Of a stretch of DNA of 64,000 nucleotides, positions 52,246 through 61,258 are shown one piece after another (the stretch's first letter is position 1; the number at the start of each line of letters is the position of its first letter). A program made the translations under genes and the position numbers. The DNA lies in contig NZ_JBMNUX010000001.1 in the NCBI RefSeq assembly GCF_050946515.1, positions 243,310 to 307,309 on the forward strand, read 5' to 3'. The notes beneath the pieces are model-generated. The model saw only the letters and a program-made list of their open reading frames with translations. It had not been told where the DNA came from and ran no database searches. This stretch comes from Tractidigestivibacter sp050946515 (lineage in GTDB: Bacteria > Actinomycetota > Coriobacteriia > Coriobacteriales > Atopobiaceae).

Positions 52246-53207
52246 GCTCCGCTTCCAAGCGCGATGCCAACAAGGCGACAAGCGAGGACCGCGAGAGCAT
52301 CGGCATAGACCGTCACATCGACAACCTCGAGAACAGGCGAGAGGCCAAGGAGGAGGCCCGCTCTGCCGGCCGCCTGAAGGGGCAGTTGGCTCGAGGATGG
52401 ACGGAGAAGTTCCTGACGCGCACCACGTCCGGGGCGATTTACGCGATTCTCGTTCTTGTGTGCCTGTACCTGAGCCCCCAGACGACCGCCCTGCTGATGG
52501 CGGCCATGGGATGGCTCTGCTGCTCAGAGTTCTTCCGCATTGCGCGCATGGGCGGCCGCATGCCCAACGAGGTCGTCGGCCTTACCGCCGCGGTCCTCTT
52601 TCCTCTGGCCGGCTACTTCCATGGGCAGTCCGCGCTCATCATCGTGGTGTTCGCGCTGCTCGTCGCCTGTGCCTGCTGGTACGTGTCGACCCCGCGGGCA
52701 AACATCGGCGACGTCGCCATTACCGCGTTCGGGCCGATGTACACCTCGCTTCCGTTCTCCAGCCTCGTGCTCATACGCCTTGTTGACCCCGGCATTGAAG
52801 GCGCCACGCTCACCTTTGGCATCATGGCATCGGTCTGGATCAACGACGCCTTTGCCTATGCCGTTGGGTCTCGCTTTGGCGTCCACAAGCTGGCCCCGCG
52901 CATCTCTCCACACAAGAGCTGGGAGGGCTTCTACGGCGGCATGGTGGGCTCTGTCCTCGTGTGGGTCATTATGGCTGCGATTGGGGTCGCCCAGATAGAC
53001 TACCTGCTCGCAGTCATCTGCGGCCTTCTTGTTGGCTTTGCTGGCGTCGTTGGCGACCTCTTCGAGTCTCGCCTGAAGCGTGGCGTCGGGGTCAAGGACT
53101 CCGGAAACCTCATGCCCGGCCATGGAGGTCTTCTCGATCGGTCTGACTCGCTTCTTTTTGGCAGCATGACCGCTTATTTCTTGCTTCTGCTTGGGGGAAT
53201 CCTATGA
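52242..53207 (+). CDS. cdsA: Phosphatidate cytidylyltransferase
   Basis: Forms CDP-diacylglycerol for phospholipids. 321 residues: about 60 charged residues, then seven or eight membrane helices, and the C-terminal signature KRGVGVKDSGNLMPGHGGLLDRSDSLL. GTG start in a GTGA overlap with uppS. The long charged cytoplasmic N terminus is not part of the usual enzyme. Confidence 0.94.
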   Translation: MSSASKRDANKATSEDRESIGIDRHIDNLENRREAKEEARSAGRLKGQLARGWTEKFLTRTTSGAIYAILVLVCLYLSPQTTALLMAAMGWLCCSEFFRIARMGGRMPNEVVGLTAAVLFPLAGYFHGQSALIIVVFALLVACACWYVSTPRANIGDVAITAFGPMYTSLPFSSLVLIRLVDPGIEGATLTFGIMASVWINDAFAYAVGSRFGVHKLAPRISPHKSWEGFYGGMVGSVLVWVIMAAIGVAQIDYLLAVICGLLVGFAGVVGDLFESRLKRGVGVKDSGNLMPGHGGLLDRSDSLLFGSMTAYFLLLLGGIL

Positions 53208-54403
53208 GTTTGTTTGCGTATGCCCGACCCGCGGTGCGTCGCCCGTCTCCGCTTCGCGTTGCGGTTCTCGGCTGCACCGGGTCTGTGGGCTCGCAGACGC
53301 TTGATGTCTGCAAGCTGCACTCCGACAAGGTTCGCGTAGTCGCGCTCTCTGCCAACACCTCGTGCTCGGCTCTCGTCTCCTACGCGCGTCAGTTCCATGT
53401 GCGTCATGTCGCCATGGCCGACGAGGCCATGCGCCATGACCCTGCCTTCGACCTGCTCCCTCGTGGCTGCGAGCTCGATTTCGGCGCCGACGCCGTCACG
53501 CAGCTTGCGTCGCTTCCCGACGTCGACTGCGTGGTTAATGCGGTCGTGGGGGAGGCCGGCGTAAGCGCGGGCTACGAGGCCCTCAAGGCGGGAAAGATCG
53601 TCGCCTATGCCAACAAGGAGTCAATCGTCACGGCGGGCGACCTTCTCATGCCGCTCGTTCGTCCCGGCATGCTGATTCCTGTCGACTCAGAGCACAGCGC
53701 CATCTACCAGTGCATCGTCGGCGAAGACCCTCGCGACATCGCGCGCATCTGGCTCACCTGCTCGGGAGGACCCTTCTATGGCATGACGCGAGAAGAGCTC
53801 GCCTCCGTCACGGTCGACGACGCGATGGCGCACCCCACTTGGGCCATGGGAGACAAGATCACCATCGACTCGGCAACGCTCATGAACAAGGGGCTTGAGG
53901 TGATCGAGGCGCACCACCTGTTCAGCGTCCCCATCGACGACATCTGCGTGCTCGTTCAGCGCCAGAGCCGCGTCCATTCCATGGTCGAGTTCAAGGACGG
54001 CTCCGTGAAGGCGCAGCTTGGGCCCTCCGACATGCGCATTCCCATCCAGTACGCCCTGAGCTACCCCGAGCGCTGGGAAGGCCCCGCCGAGCGAATCGAC
54101 TGGCGCCGCGAGAGCCCCGTCACCTTTGGCGAGGCCGACGAGGACACCTTTGGCTGCCTTGCGCTGGCAAAGGAGGCCGGTCGTGTAGCCGGGACCATGC
54201 CATGCGCGCTGAATGCCGCCAACGAGGTCGCGAACGCCGCGTTCAGGTCGGGGGAGTGCTCGTTTCTGGACATTGAGCGCGTCGTCTCCAAGGTCATGGA
54301 GAGGACCAACGCGGAGCGTCTCGAAAGCTTGGACCAGCTTCATGACGTGGACGAGCGCTCTCGAGGCCTTGCACGCAAGGCGATTGCCGAGGTACGCGCC
54401 TGA
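53204..54403 (+). CDS. dxr: 1-deoxy-D-xylulose 5-phosphate reductoisomerase
   Basis: Second step of the MEP isoprenoid route. 399 residues. NADPH motif GCTGSVGSQT near residue 23, AYANKESIVTAGDLL, PVDSEHSAIYQC with metal and substrate residues, and MNKGLEVIEAHHLF. Start ATG in an ATGA overlap with cdsA. Confidence 0.96.
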   Translation: MSLFAYARPAVRRPSPLRVAVLGCTGSVGSQTLDVCKLHSDKVRVVALSANTSCSALVSYARQFHVRHVAMADEAMRHDPAFDLLPRGCELDFGADAVTQLASLPDVDCVVNAVVGEAGVSAGYEALKAGKIVAYANKESIVTAGDLLMPLVRPGMLIPVDSEHSAIYQCIVGEDPRDIARIWLTCSGGPFYGMTREELASVTVDDAMAHPTWAMGDKITIDSATLMNKGLEVIEAHHLFSVPIDDICVLVQRQSRVHSMVEFKDGSVKAQLGPSDMRIPIQYALSYPERWEGPAERIDWRRESPVTFGEADEDTFGCLALAKEAGRVAGTMPCALNAANEVANAAFRSGECSFLDIERVVSKVMERTNAERLESLDQLHDVDERSRGLARKAIAEVRA

Positions 54404-55782
54404 TGTCCGTCGTCTCCGCCATCTTCTGGGGCATCGTCGTCCTGTCGCTTCTCGTGTTCATTCACGAGGGCGGCCACTACTTGGCGTCCAGGGCTTGTGG
54501 CGTGCGCGTGACAGAGTTCTATCTGGGCATGCCCTGCCGCATCAAGTGGTTCCACAAGAGCCGTGACCACGGCACGGAGCTCGGCGTCACCCCGATTCTC
54601 TTGGGCGGCTACACTCGCATCTGCGGCATGGAGCCTCTCTCCGACGACCTTCTGGCAAGCGCGCTCATGTGTGTCCAGCGCCACGGGCGCGTCAGCGTGC
54701 ATGACCTTGCAGAGGAGATCGGCTGCGACGAGGAGCGCGCGTACGGGCTTATGGCGCAGCTCACCGACTGGGCCTCCATCCGTCCGTACTACAACCCCGA
54801 GCTCGGCGAGAAGCCCGGTCAGCGCGACTGGCCCGCCGCCTTCGAGACGCTCCGTCGCGACGCGAACATGCTCACCGAGTACGACCACGGTCATGACTTC
54901 ACGCTTGCCGGCACAACGGACTACGGCGCTCCCAGGGTGCCCGAGACGTCCGCTGATGACTTTCTCGCGAGCGAACGCTCCCGCACCTACCTTGGAAAGG
55001 GGTTCTGGCAGCGTCTCTTCATGCTTGCCGCCGGCCCTGTCGTCAACTTGGCGCTCGCCTTTGTGATAGTCGTGGCCTCGGTCATGGCGGTTGGCGTCAC
55101 CTCCGCCACGGACCCCAACACCTTGGCTGAGGTTGAGGAGGGCTCCTATGCTGAGGCTGCCGGCCTTCAGGCGGGCGACACCATCGTGGCCATCAACGAC
55201 ACCCAGACGGACAGCTACACCGACATCGTCAACGCCATCAGCCCGCTTCTTGAGAGCGGAACCGACTTTCAGGTCACCTACGAGCGCGACGGGCAGCAAT
55301 ACGTCACGACCGTCGACCTCCCCGACGGGGAGAGCGTCGACATGCTGGGCATCGGAATCCAGCGCGAGTACTACACGATCCAGCTTGACTTCCCCCAGGC
55401 CGTCCAATACGCGCTCTCATACGGAAAGCTCGTGGCCACCTACGCGGTCCGCTTGATCATGCCGCAGTACACGATGGACACGCTCAACCAGTCCTCCTCG
55501 ATCGTGGGCGTCTCAGTCATGGCCTCCGAAGCAGCGTCCATGGGCGCGCTCGAGCTTTTGCTCTTCATCGGCGCCATCTCGATGTCGCTTGGATTCATGA
55601 ACCTGCTTCCGATTCCGCCCCTTGACGGAGGAAAGATTCTCATCGAGATTATCCAGCTCATTGCGAGAAGGGACCTTTCCCTTAGAGCGCAGACGATTCT
55701 GACCTATGCTGGTCTAGCGTTCTTCGTGTTCGTCTTCGTTGTCGTCCTGAAAAATGACATATCCCGTTTCGTGATTGGATAG
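54403..55782 (+). CDS. rseP: Site-2 protease (RseP/RasP-like) with an inserted domain
   Basis: Intramembrane zinc metalloprotease, 459 residues. HEGGH at 21-25 in the first helix and NLLPIPPLDGGKI (third metal ligand) near 400, four transmembrane segments, and a PDZ domain at about 195-280 (GLQAGDTIVAIND). Between GGYTRICGMEP and the second helix lies about 95 extra residues (78-172), with a stretch that looks like a small winged helix (VSVHDLAEEIGCDEERAYGL). Overlaps dxr by one base; dxr-rseP-ispG is a conserved order. Confidence 0.92.
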   Translation: MSVVSAIFWGIVVLSLLVFIHEGGHYLASRACGVRVTEFYLGMPCRIKWFHKSRDHGTELGVTPILLGGYTRICGMEPLSDDLLASALMCVQRHGRVSVHDLAEEIGCDEERAYGLMAQLTDWASIRPYYNPELGEKPGQRDWPAAFETLRRDANMLTEYDHGHDFTLAGTTDYGAPRVPETSADDFLASERSRTYLGKGFWQRLFMLAAGPVVNLALAFVIVVASVMAVGVTSATDPNTLAEVEEGSYAEAAGLQAGDTIVAINDTQTDSYTDIVNAISPLLESGTDFQVTYERDGQQYVTTVDLPDGESVDMLGIGIQREYYTIQLDFPQAVQYALSYGKLVATYAVRLIMPQYTMDTLNQSSSIVGVSVMASEAASMGALELLLFIGAISMSLGFMNLLPIPPLDGGKILIEIIQLIARRDLSLRAQTILTYAGLAFFVFVFVVVLKNDISRFVIG

Positions 55783-55790
55783 CGATTCCC

Positions 55791-56897
55791 GTGACGAATG
55801 ATCAAGTTGCAGGAGCAAGCGCCCCTGCTCGCATGCGCACGCGCCGAGTGATGGTTGGCGACGTTCCCGTGGGAGGAGGCGCTCCCGTCTCGGTTCAGTC
55901 GATGTGCACAACAAAGACCGCCGACGCCGCGTCTACCTTGGCGCAGATCTCTCGGCTTGCAGACGCTGGCTGCGAGATCATCCGCGTGGCAATTCCCGAC
56001 GCAGGCTCGCTCGACGGCTTCCAGGAGGTGTGCTCCAAGTCTCCTCTTCCCGTGATAGCCGACATCCACTTTGACTACCGCCTTGCCATCGAGGCTGCCC
56101 GCCGCGGCGCCTCCGCGCTGCGCATCAACCCTGGAAACATCGGCTCGTGGGACCGAGTCGACGCCGTCATCGATGCCTGTGGCCAAGCGGGAATCCCCAT
56201 CCGCATCGGCGTGAACGCGGGCTCCCTCGACAAGAAGATCGCCGAGCGCCAAGACCTGACGCTTCCCGAAAAGCTCGTTGCATCGTCCGTCTCGTTCGTC
56301 GAGCACTTCAAAGAGCTCGGCTTTTTTGACATCGTGCTCTCGGCCAAGGCCCACAGCGTGCCCACTACGCTCGCAACGTATCGCGCTCTCTCGCAAGAGC
56401 TCCCAAGCGTGCCGCTTCATGTGGGCGTGACCGAGGCAGGGACTCTCCAGCAGGGCACGGTTAAGAACGCGGCAGGCGTGGGAATCTTGCTCGAGCAGGG
56501 AATTGGCGACACCATGCGCCTTTCGCTCACCGCAGACCCCGTCGAGGAGGTCAACGTTGCCTGGGAGCTTCTCTCTGCCCTGGGGATGCGAAGGAGAACT
56601 CCTGAGCTCGTGAGCTGCCCCACGTGTGGGCGGTGCCAAGTTGATATGATTCCGATTGCCGAAGAGGTGTCGCGCCGCCTTGCTTCCGTCAAGGCCCCCA
56701 TCACGGTCGCCGTGATGGGCTGCGTCGTCAACGGCCCGGGCGAGGCCTCGGACGCTGACATCGGCGTTGCCTGCGGCCGCGACCAGGCCATGCTCTTCGC
56801 TAACGGCAAGCCCATCAGAAAGATTCCCGCCGACAGGATCGTCGACGAGCTCATGAGCGAGATTGACCGGCGCTTCGAGGCCGGCGGAAAGGACTAA
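55791..56897 (+). CDS. ispG: 4-hydroxy-3-methylbut-2-enyl diphosphate synthase
   Basis: Iron-sulfur enzyme near the end of the MEP route. 368 residues. VGGGAPVSVQSM, LRINPGNIGS, and the cluster-binding Cys in SCPTCGRC and GCVVNGPGEASDADIG are present. GTG 55791 is used because the conserved region starts about 16 residues later; no clear ribosome site, so translation may be coupled to rseP, nine bases upstream. Confidence 0.94.
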   Translation: MTNDQVAGASAPARMRTRRVMVGDVPVGGGAPVSVQSMCTTKTADAASTLAQISRLADAGCEIIRVAIPDAGSLDGFQEVCSKSPLPVIADIHFDYRLAIEAARRGASALRINPGNIGSWDRVDAVIDACGQAGIPIRIGVNAGSLDKKIAERQDLTLPEKLVASSVSFVEHFKELGFFDIVLSAKAHSVPTTLATYRALSQELPSVPLHVGVTEAGTLQQGTVKNAAGVGILLEQGIGDTMRLSLTADPVEEVNVAWELLSALGMRRRTPELVSCPTCGRCQVDMIPIAEEVSRRLASVKAPITVAVMGCVVNGPGEASDADIGVACGRDQAMLFANGKPIRKIPADRIVDELMSEIDRRFEAGGKD

Positions 56898-56899
56898 CG

Positions 56900-58612
56900 A
56901 TGAAGAAGTACGCTCGCATGTCCCAGCTTTATGCCCCCACTCTGAAGGAGGACCCTGCGGAGGCGGAGCTGGCGAGCCACAGGCTGCTGCTTCGCGCGGG
57001 CATGATTCGCAAGTCCGCCTCTGGCCTCTACAGCTACCTGCCGCTCGCCTGGCGCTCGCTTCGCAAGATCGAGCAGATCATCCGCGAGGAGATGGACGAG
57101 ATTGGCGCCCAGGAGATGCAGGTGCCAATCCTGACCGATGGCGAGTTCTGGCGCCAGTCCGGCCGCTGGAACGCCTACGGCCCCGAGCTCATGCGCATTT
57201 CCGACCGCCACGACCGCGAGTTCGCGCTCGGCCCCACCCACGAGGAGGCCTTCACTGCCCTCGTGCGCGGCGAGCTTCGCTCGTACAAGCAGCTGCCCCT
57301 CACGCTCTATCAGATGCAGGACAAGTTCCGCGACGAGCGCAGGCCCCGCTTCGGCCTCATGCGCAGCCGAGAGTTCATCATGAAGGACGCCTACTCCTTC
57401 GACGCCGACCACGAGGGCATGGTCAAGAGCTACAACGACGAGAAGGGCGCCTACGAGAAGATCTGCAAGCGCTGCGGCCTGTGGTGCCTGCCCGTGGTAG
57501 CCGACTCCGGCGAGATAGGCGGCGACATGTCCGTCGAGTTCATGGCCATCGCTGACGCCGGCGAGGCGGAGCTCGTCTATTGCGACTGCGGCTTCGCGGC
57601 CGACACCGAGGCGGCAACTGCCCCCATCGCCCTCGTGGAGGGCGAGGAAGGCGACCTCGAAAAGGTCCTCACGCCCGATTGCGGCACCATCGCCGACCTT
57701 GCAGAGTTCCTGCACGTGCCCGAGGCCGGCACCCGAAAGGCGCTCGCCCTCGTCGATGGCGACGGCAAGCCCTGGGTCTGCTTCGTTCCCGGCGACCACG
57801 AGATGAACGACGTGAAGGCCGCCCACGAGTTCGGCGACTTCCACATGATGACAGACGAGGAGCTCGTTCAGCATGGGCTGGTCAAGGGCTTCATGGGCCC
57901 GATTGGCCTTCCCGAGGGCGTGGGCGTGTGCGCCGACGTCTCCATCAAGGACTCCCAGTGGTGGGCCATCGGCGCAAACGAGAAGAACTACCACTACGTC
58001 CATGCCAAGCAGGGCCGCGACTTCACGATCGGCCGCTGGGTGGACGTGATCTCCGCCAAGGCCGGAGACCTTTGCCCCAAGTGCGGGCGTCCCCTCAAAG
58101 GCGCGCGCGGCATCGAGGTTGGGCAGGTCTTCGCATTCGGCGACAAGTACTCCACGCCGATGGGCGCCACCTTCACCGACGAGGACGGAAACGAGAAGCC
58201 CTTCCTGATGGGCAGCTATGGCATCGGCGTCTCCCGCCTGCTTGCGGCCTCCGTCGAGCAGCATCACGACGAGCACGGCATCATCTGGCCCGTCTCGATT
58301 GCGCCCTACGAGGTTGAGGTCGTGCCTCTGGACGTGAACGACGAGCTGGTCTGGCCCGTTGCCGAGAAGGTTGCCGGCGAGCTTATCGCCAAGGGCGTCG
58401 AGGTCCTGGTGGACGACCGCAAGGAGCGCCCGGGCGTCAAGTTCAACGACGCCGACCTCATGGGCCTTCCGTACCAGGTCGTCTGCGGCAAGAAGGCCGT
58501 GAAGAACGGCAACGTCGAGCTCAAGAACCGCGCGACTGGCGAGAGGAGCGAGGTCGCCATCGACCAGGTGGCAGAGCTTCTCGCAAGCCGCGTCATCGCT
58601 GAGCGCGGGTAA
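56900..58612 (+). CDS. proS: Proline--tRNA ligase (bacterial type with editing domain)
   Basis: 570 residues. Class II motifs: HRLLLRAGMIRKSASGLYSYLPL, FRDERRPRFGLMRSREFIMKDAYSF and GSYGIGVSRL; the inserted editing domain occupies about 230-390 and contains a CPKCG knuckle. C-terminal anticodon-binding domain follows. Last gene of the pyrH operon. Confidence 0.97.
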   Translation: MKKYARMSQLYAPTLKEDPAEAELASHRLLLRAGMIRKSASGLYSYLPLAWRSLRKIEQIIREEMDEIGAQEMQVPILTDGEFWRQSGRWNAYGPELMRISDRHDREFALGPTHEEAFTALVRGELRSYKQLPLTLYQMQDKFRDERRPRFGLMRSREFIMKDAYSFDADHEGMVKSYNDEKGAYEKICKRCGLWCLPVVADSGEIGGDMSVEFMAIADAGEAELVYCDCGFAADTEAATAPIALVEGEEGDLEKVLTPDCGTIADLAEFLHVPEAGTRKALALVDGDGKPWVCFVPGDHEMNDVKAAHEFGDFHMMTDEELVQHGLVKGFMGPIGLPEGVGVCADVSIKDSQWWAIGANEKNYHYVHAKQGRDFTIGRWVDVISAKAGDLCPKCGRPLKGARGIEVGQVFAFGDKYSTPMGATFTDEDGNEKPFLMGSYGIGVSRLLAASVEQHHDEHGIIWPVSIAPYEVEVVPLDVNDELVWPVAEKVAGELIAKGVEVLVDDRKERPGVKFNDADLMGLPYQVVCGKKAVKNGNVELKNRATGERSEVAIDQVAELLASRVIAERG

Positions 58613-58660
58613 GGAGCGCAGCACTCTTCGGGGCTGCCAACAAACCCCTTAAACAAGACA

Positions 58661-58700
58661 AGCCGCCCGGAAGAGTCACGTTCCGGGCGGCTCGTTTCTT
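58661..58700 (+). terminator. Terminator after proS
   Basis: Twelve-base stem AGCCGCCCGGAA (58661-58672) with TTCCGGGCGGCT (58681-58692), then CGTTTCTT. The remaining 200 bases up to the next gene show no firm promoter. Confidence 0.75.
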
Positions 58701-58904
58701 CAGCATGACCTCTGTGTTCCATAACGAAGCTCTATTGAATGTGGTCTCGTCATGTTTGCTCGAGAGAAGGGTCCATCAAGGGCTATCTTGAGTGACTAGG
58801 TTCGGTCGAGAGAATCCTCCTTGGGTGCGCTCTGGATGCACGGCATTCACAGGGGCTCGCAATTCTCGCCAACGGCCGACCATGACCTGACGAAAGGAGT
58901 CGCC

Positions 58905-59936
58905 ATGACCTACCAAGAGCTTGCCGAGGCAGCACGTGGGAAGATGGGAATCTGCAAGGCATGCCCGGTGTGCAACGGACGCGGATGCCTGGGAAAGATT
59001 CCAGGGCCTGGGGCCAAGGGCTCGGGCATGGTGGCAACTAGGAACTACTCTGCCTGGCAGCAGGTGCGCCTGCTCATGGACACGATCCACCCCACCTTCT
59101 CGGCGGACACCTCGACGACGCTCTTTGGCCGAGCGCTGGCGCTCCCCGTGATGGTGGCGCCCCTCGGCGACGTCAACCGCCACTACGGCCCGGAATATGA
59201 CCAAGAGACCTACAACGACGTGATCCTTCGCGCCGCGTCCGAGGCTGGCACCATCGCCTGGACCGGCGACGGGCTCGCCTCGTCCATCTTCGAGGGCGCC
59301 TGCGAGCGCATGGGCGAGCTTGGCGGCTGCGGCATCCCCACGGTCAAGCCATGGAGCGCCGATGTCGTGCGCGAGAAGCTCAAGCTCGCGCTTGCGGCGC
59401 ATCCCGTGGCCGTCGCCATGGACGTCGACGCTGCAGGGCTTCCCTTCCTGAAAGGGCAGGAGCCTCCCGCGGGCGCCAAGAGCGTTGATGAGCTGCACGA
59501 GATTGCGGAAGTATGCCACGGCTCAGAGGTCCCCTTCATCGTGAAGGGCGTGCTCACGCCGCGAGCGGCTGAGAAGGCCATCGACGCCGGCGCCGACGGC
59601 ATCGTCGTGTCGAACCACGGCGGCCGCGTTTTGGACGGCGTGCCGGCCACCGAGGAGGTCCTGGCGGGCATCGTGGACGCCGTGGGCGGCAGCACGACCG
59701 TCCTTGTGGACGGCGGCATCAGGAGCGGCCTGGACGTCTTCCGTGCGCTCGCTCTTGGCGCCGATGCCGTGCTCATGTGCCGCCCCTTCGTGGTGTGCAT
59801 GTACGGCGGGGGAGCGCAGGGCGTGAAGGACTACCTCTCCCAGCTGCAGGGCGAGCTCGCCGACGCCATGGAGATGTGCGGTGCCGAGACCGTCAAGGAC
59901 ATCTCGCGCGACATGGTCATGATCGCAGGGGAGTAA
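58905..59936 (+). CDS. FMN-dependent alpha-hydroxy-acid oxidoreductase
   Basis: 343 residues. TIM-barrel flavoprotein of the lactate/glycolate oxidase group: catalytic base His in VVSNHGGRVLDGVPAT, and FMN phosphate-binding VDGGIRSGLDVFRALALGADAVLMCRP. The N terminus has four closely spaced cysteines (C17, C20, C23, C28; CxxCxxCxxxxC) that classical members lack. The oxidised substrate and electron acceptor are not readable. ATG 58905 follows AAAGGAG at correct spacing. Confidence 0.85.
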   Translation: MTYQELAEAARGKMGICKACPVCNGRGCLGKIPGPGAKGSGMVATRNYSAWQQVRLLMDTIHPTFSADTSTTLFGRALALPVMVAPLGDVNRHYGPEYDQETYNDVILRAASEAGTIAWTGDGLASSIFEGACERMGELGGCGIPTVKPWSADVVREKLKLALAAHPVAVAMDVDAAGLPFLKGQEPPAGAKSVDELHEIAEVCHGSEVPFIVKGVLTPRAAEKAIDAGADGIVVSNHGGRVLDGVPATEEVLAGIVDAVGGSTTVLVDGGIRSGLDVFRALALGADAVLMCRPFVVCMYGGGAQGVKDYLSQLQGELADAMEMCGAETVKDISRDMVMIAGE

Positions 59937-59944
59937 CGAGAAAA

Positions 59945-59976
59945 GCGCCCGCCGCAAAATGTCGTGCGGCGGGCGC
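59945..59976. terminator. Bidirectional terminator between convergent genes
   Basis: Twelve-base stem GCGCCCGCCGCA (59945-59956) with TGCGGCGGGCGC (59965-59976). On the minus strand it is followed by TTTT, so it best serves the DUF6273-type gene. Confidence 0.8.
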
Positions 59977-59985
59977 GATTCGTTG

Positions 59986-61023
59986 CTACAGGGAGAAGCA
60001 GGGGATTACGCCATACTCGGCGGTGCTGGACCGGTCATGGACGAAGTCGAACGGCCCAGGCGCCTCTTTGTCCGCTGGGTCAACGACGACAAAATGGGCC
60101 TGACCGTCGTGCGAGAGCTCGGCAGGTATCATGCTTCGCGTCCACCACGCCATCTGGTTGTCGTCCTGGCGCGCGCCAGTGAGCCCCTTGCCAGTCTCAA
60201 CAGTGGGGTCTACGTCATTCTCGAAGTAGTATCTGAACTGGTCGCCCTCTTGATTGTAATCATTGATGATGTCTGTGTACTCGCCCCCGAAATAGCTCTC
60301 GGGAAGCCCTCCCGATACCTGCGTGAGCGACGGCAGCCAGATCTTGTCTGTGGTCTCTTGCGCGGTCCCGCTCGAGTAGGTGGTCAGGGTGACTTCCTTA
60401 ATCTCAGACTTCAGGTCGTCTGGAAGGCTGTCATAGAAATCGCCGTTCAGCCATTCGCGCAGAGAGGACTCTTCCCAGCTCGTGGTTCCGTCGTCGCTCA
60501 TGGCACGGTAGTCAACGGCATCGACGAACATGAACGTCATGCAGAACCCGTCGGTGTCGCTGTCCTTCGAGATGTCGATGAGTCTGACCGTCAGATTGGG
60601 GTTCGACTCGTCAACGACAAACGAGATGTTCTTGAGGTTTCCTGAGCTGTCGGTCAGGCCATAATGCTCGGTGATCTCGTCTACGTCAGAGGAGGTCTCA
60701 GCCTGCTCCAGCAGGTCGTTGACGGCACCAATCTCTTCCCAGCTCCAGTTGACGACGCCAGAGTCTGCGGTGATGGGCTCGGCGACATCCGAAGAGTCGG
60801 AGTCGGATTCGCTGCTGACAGTAGCCTCTGCCGTCGACTCTGTGGCAGCTTCGCTGGTGCTCCCATGCGCTTCCTTGACCGTGAGGTTCCATCCAATAAA
60901 GAAGGCTGCGACCAAAGTGATGCAGCAGAGCCAGCCCGGCATCATGGCAGAGTTATAGAGCTTGCGGACATCACGAGAATTTGACTCCTCGATTTTTTCA
61001 TCAGTTTGCGAACTATCGCTCAT
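59986..61023 (-). CDS. Membrane-anchored DUF6273-type protein (second copy)
   Basis: 345 residues of unknown function. Charged N terminus, one transmembrane helix at about 29-46, a Ser/Glu/Thr-rich linker, and an outer domain with W-E-E-S-S-L-R-E-W-L, LPDDL, DKIWLPS and a WWTRS segment, the same order as in the protein at 40005-41021. Start ATG 61023 is preferred to 61065 because AAAGGA lies seven bases upstream. Confidence 0.72.
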   Translation of the reverse strand: MSDSSQTDEKIEESNSRDVRKLYNSAMMPGWLCCITLVAAFFIGWNLTVKEAHGSTSEAATESTAEATVSSESDSDSSDVAEPITADSGVVNWSWEEIGAVNDLLEQAETSSDVDEITEHYGLTDSSGNLKNISFVVDESNPNLTVRLIDISKDSDTDGFCMTFMFVDAVDYRAMSDDGTTSWEESSLREWLNGDFYDSLPDDLKSEIKEVTLTTYSSGTAQETTDKIWLPSLTQVSGGLPESYFGGEYTDIINDYNQEGDQFRYYFENDVDPTVETGKGLTGARQDDNQMAWWTRSMIPAELSHDGQAHFVVVDPADKEAPGPFDFVHDRSSTAEYGVIPCFSL

Positions 61024-61146
61024 ATCAATGTCCTTTAGCAACCATTTCGCCAGCGCGACTGCCATTTCAGCCTATGTTGAAAAAGTCTAGCACCAACTCT
61101 TGGATGCTTCCTGCCTATTGCGGCTCTTCCTGCAACAGCCGACTTA

Positions 61147-61176
61147 TTGTCGAAGCAGCCATTAGTGTTCTATTCT
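61147..61176 (+). promoter_or_regulatory. Possible promoter for the 61259 gene
   Basis: TTGTCG (61147-61152), 18-base spacer, TATTCT (61171-61176). Confidence 0.4.
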
Positions 61177-61258
61177 GTAGTGATAGGAGACATTATTTGC
61201 CAGCAGCGCTCTGTGCGGCATGGCATTATGAGCTGCCTCATCAATCGGGAGATGCCCT

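Noticed and set aside
56894..58624. 576-codon minus-strand open frame opposite proS
   Set aside because: Antisense shadow of proS with Leu/Val/Asp-rich composition typical of such shadows.
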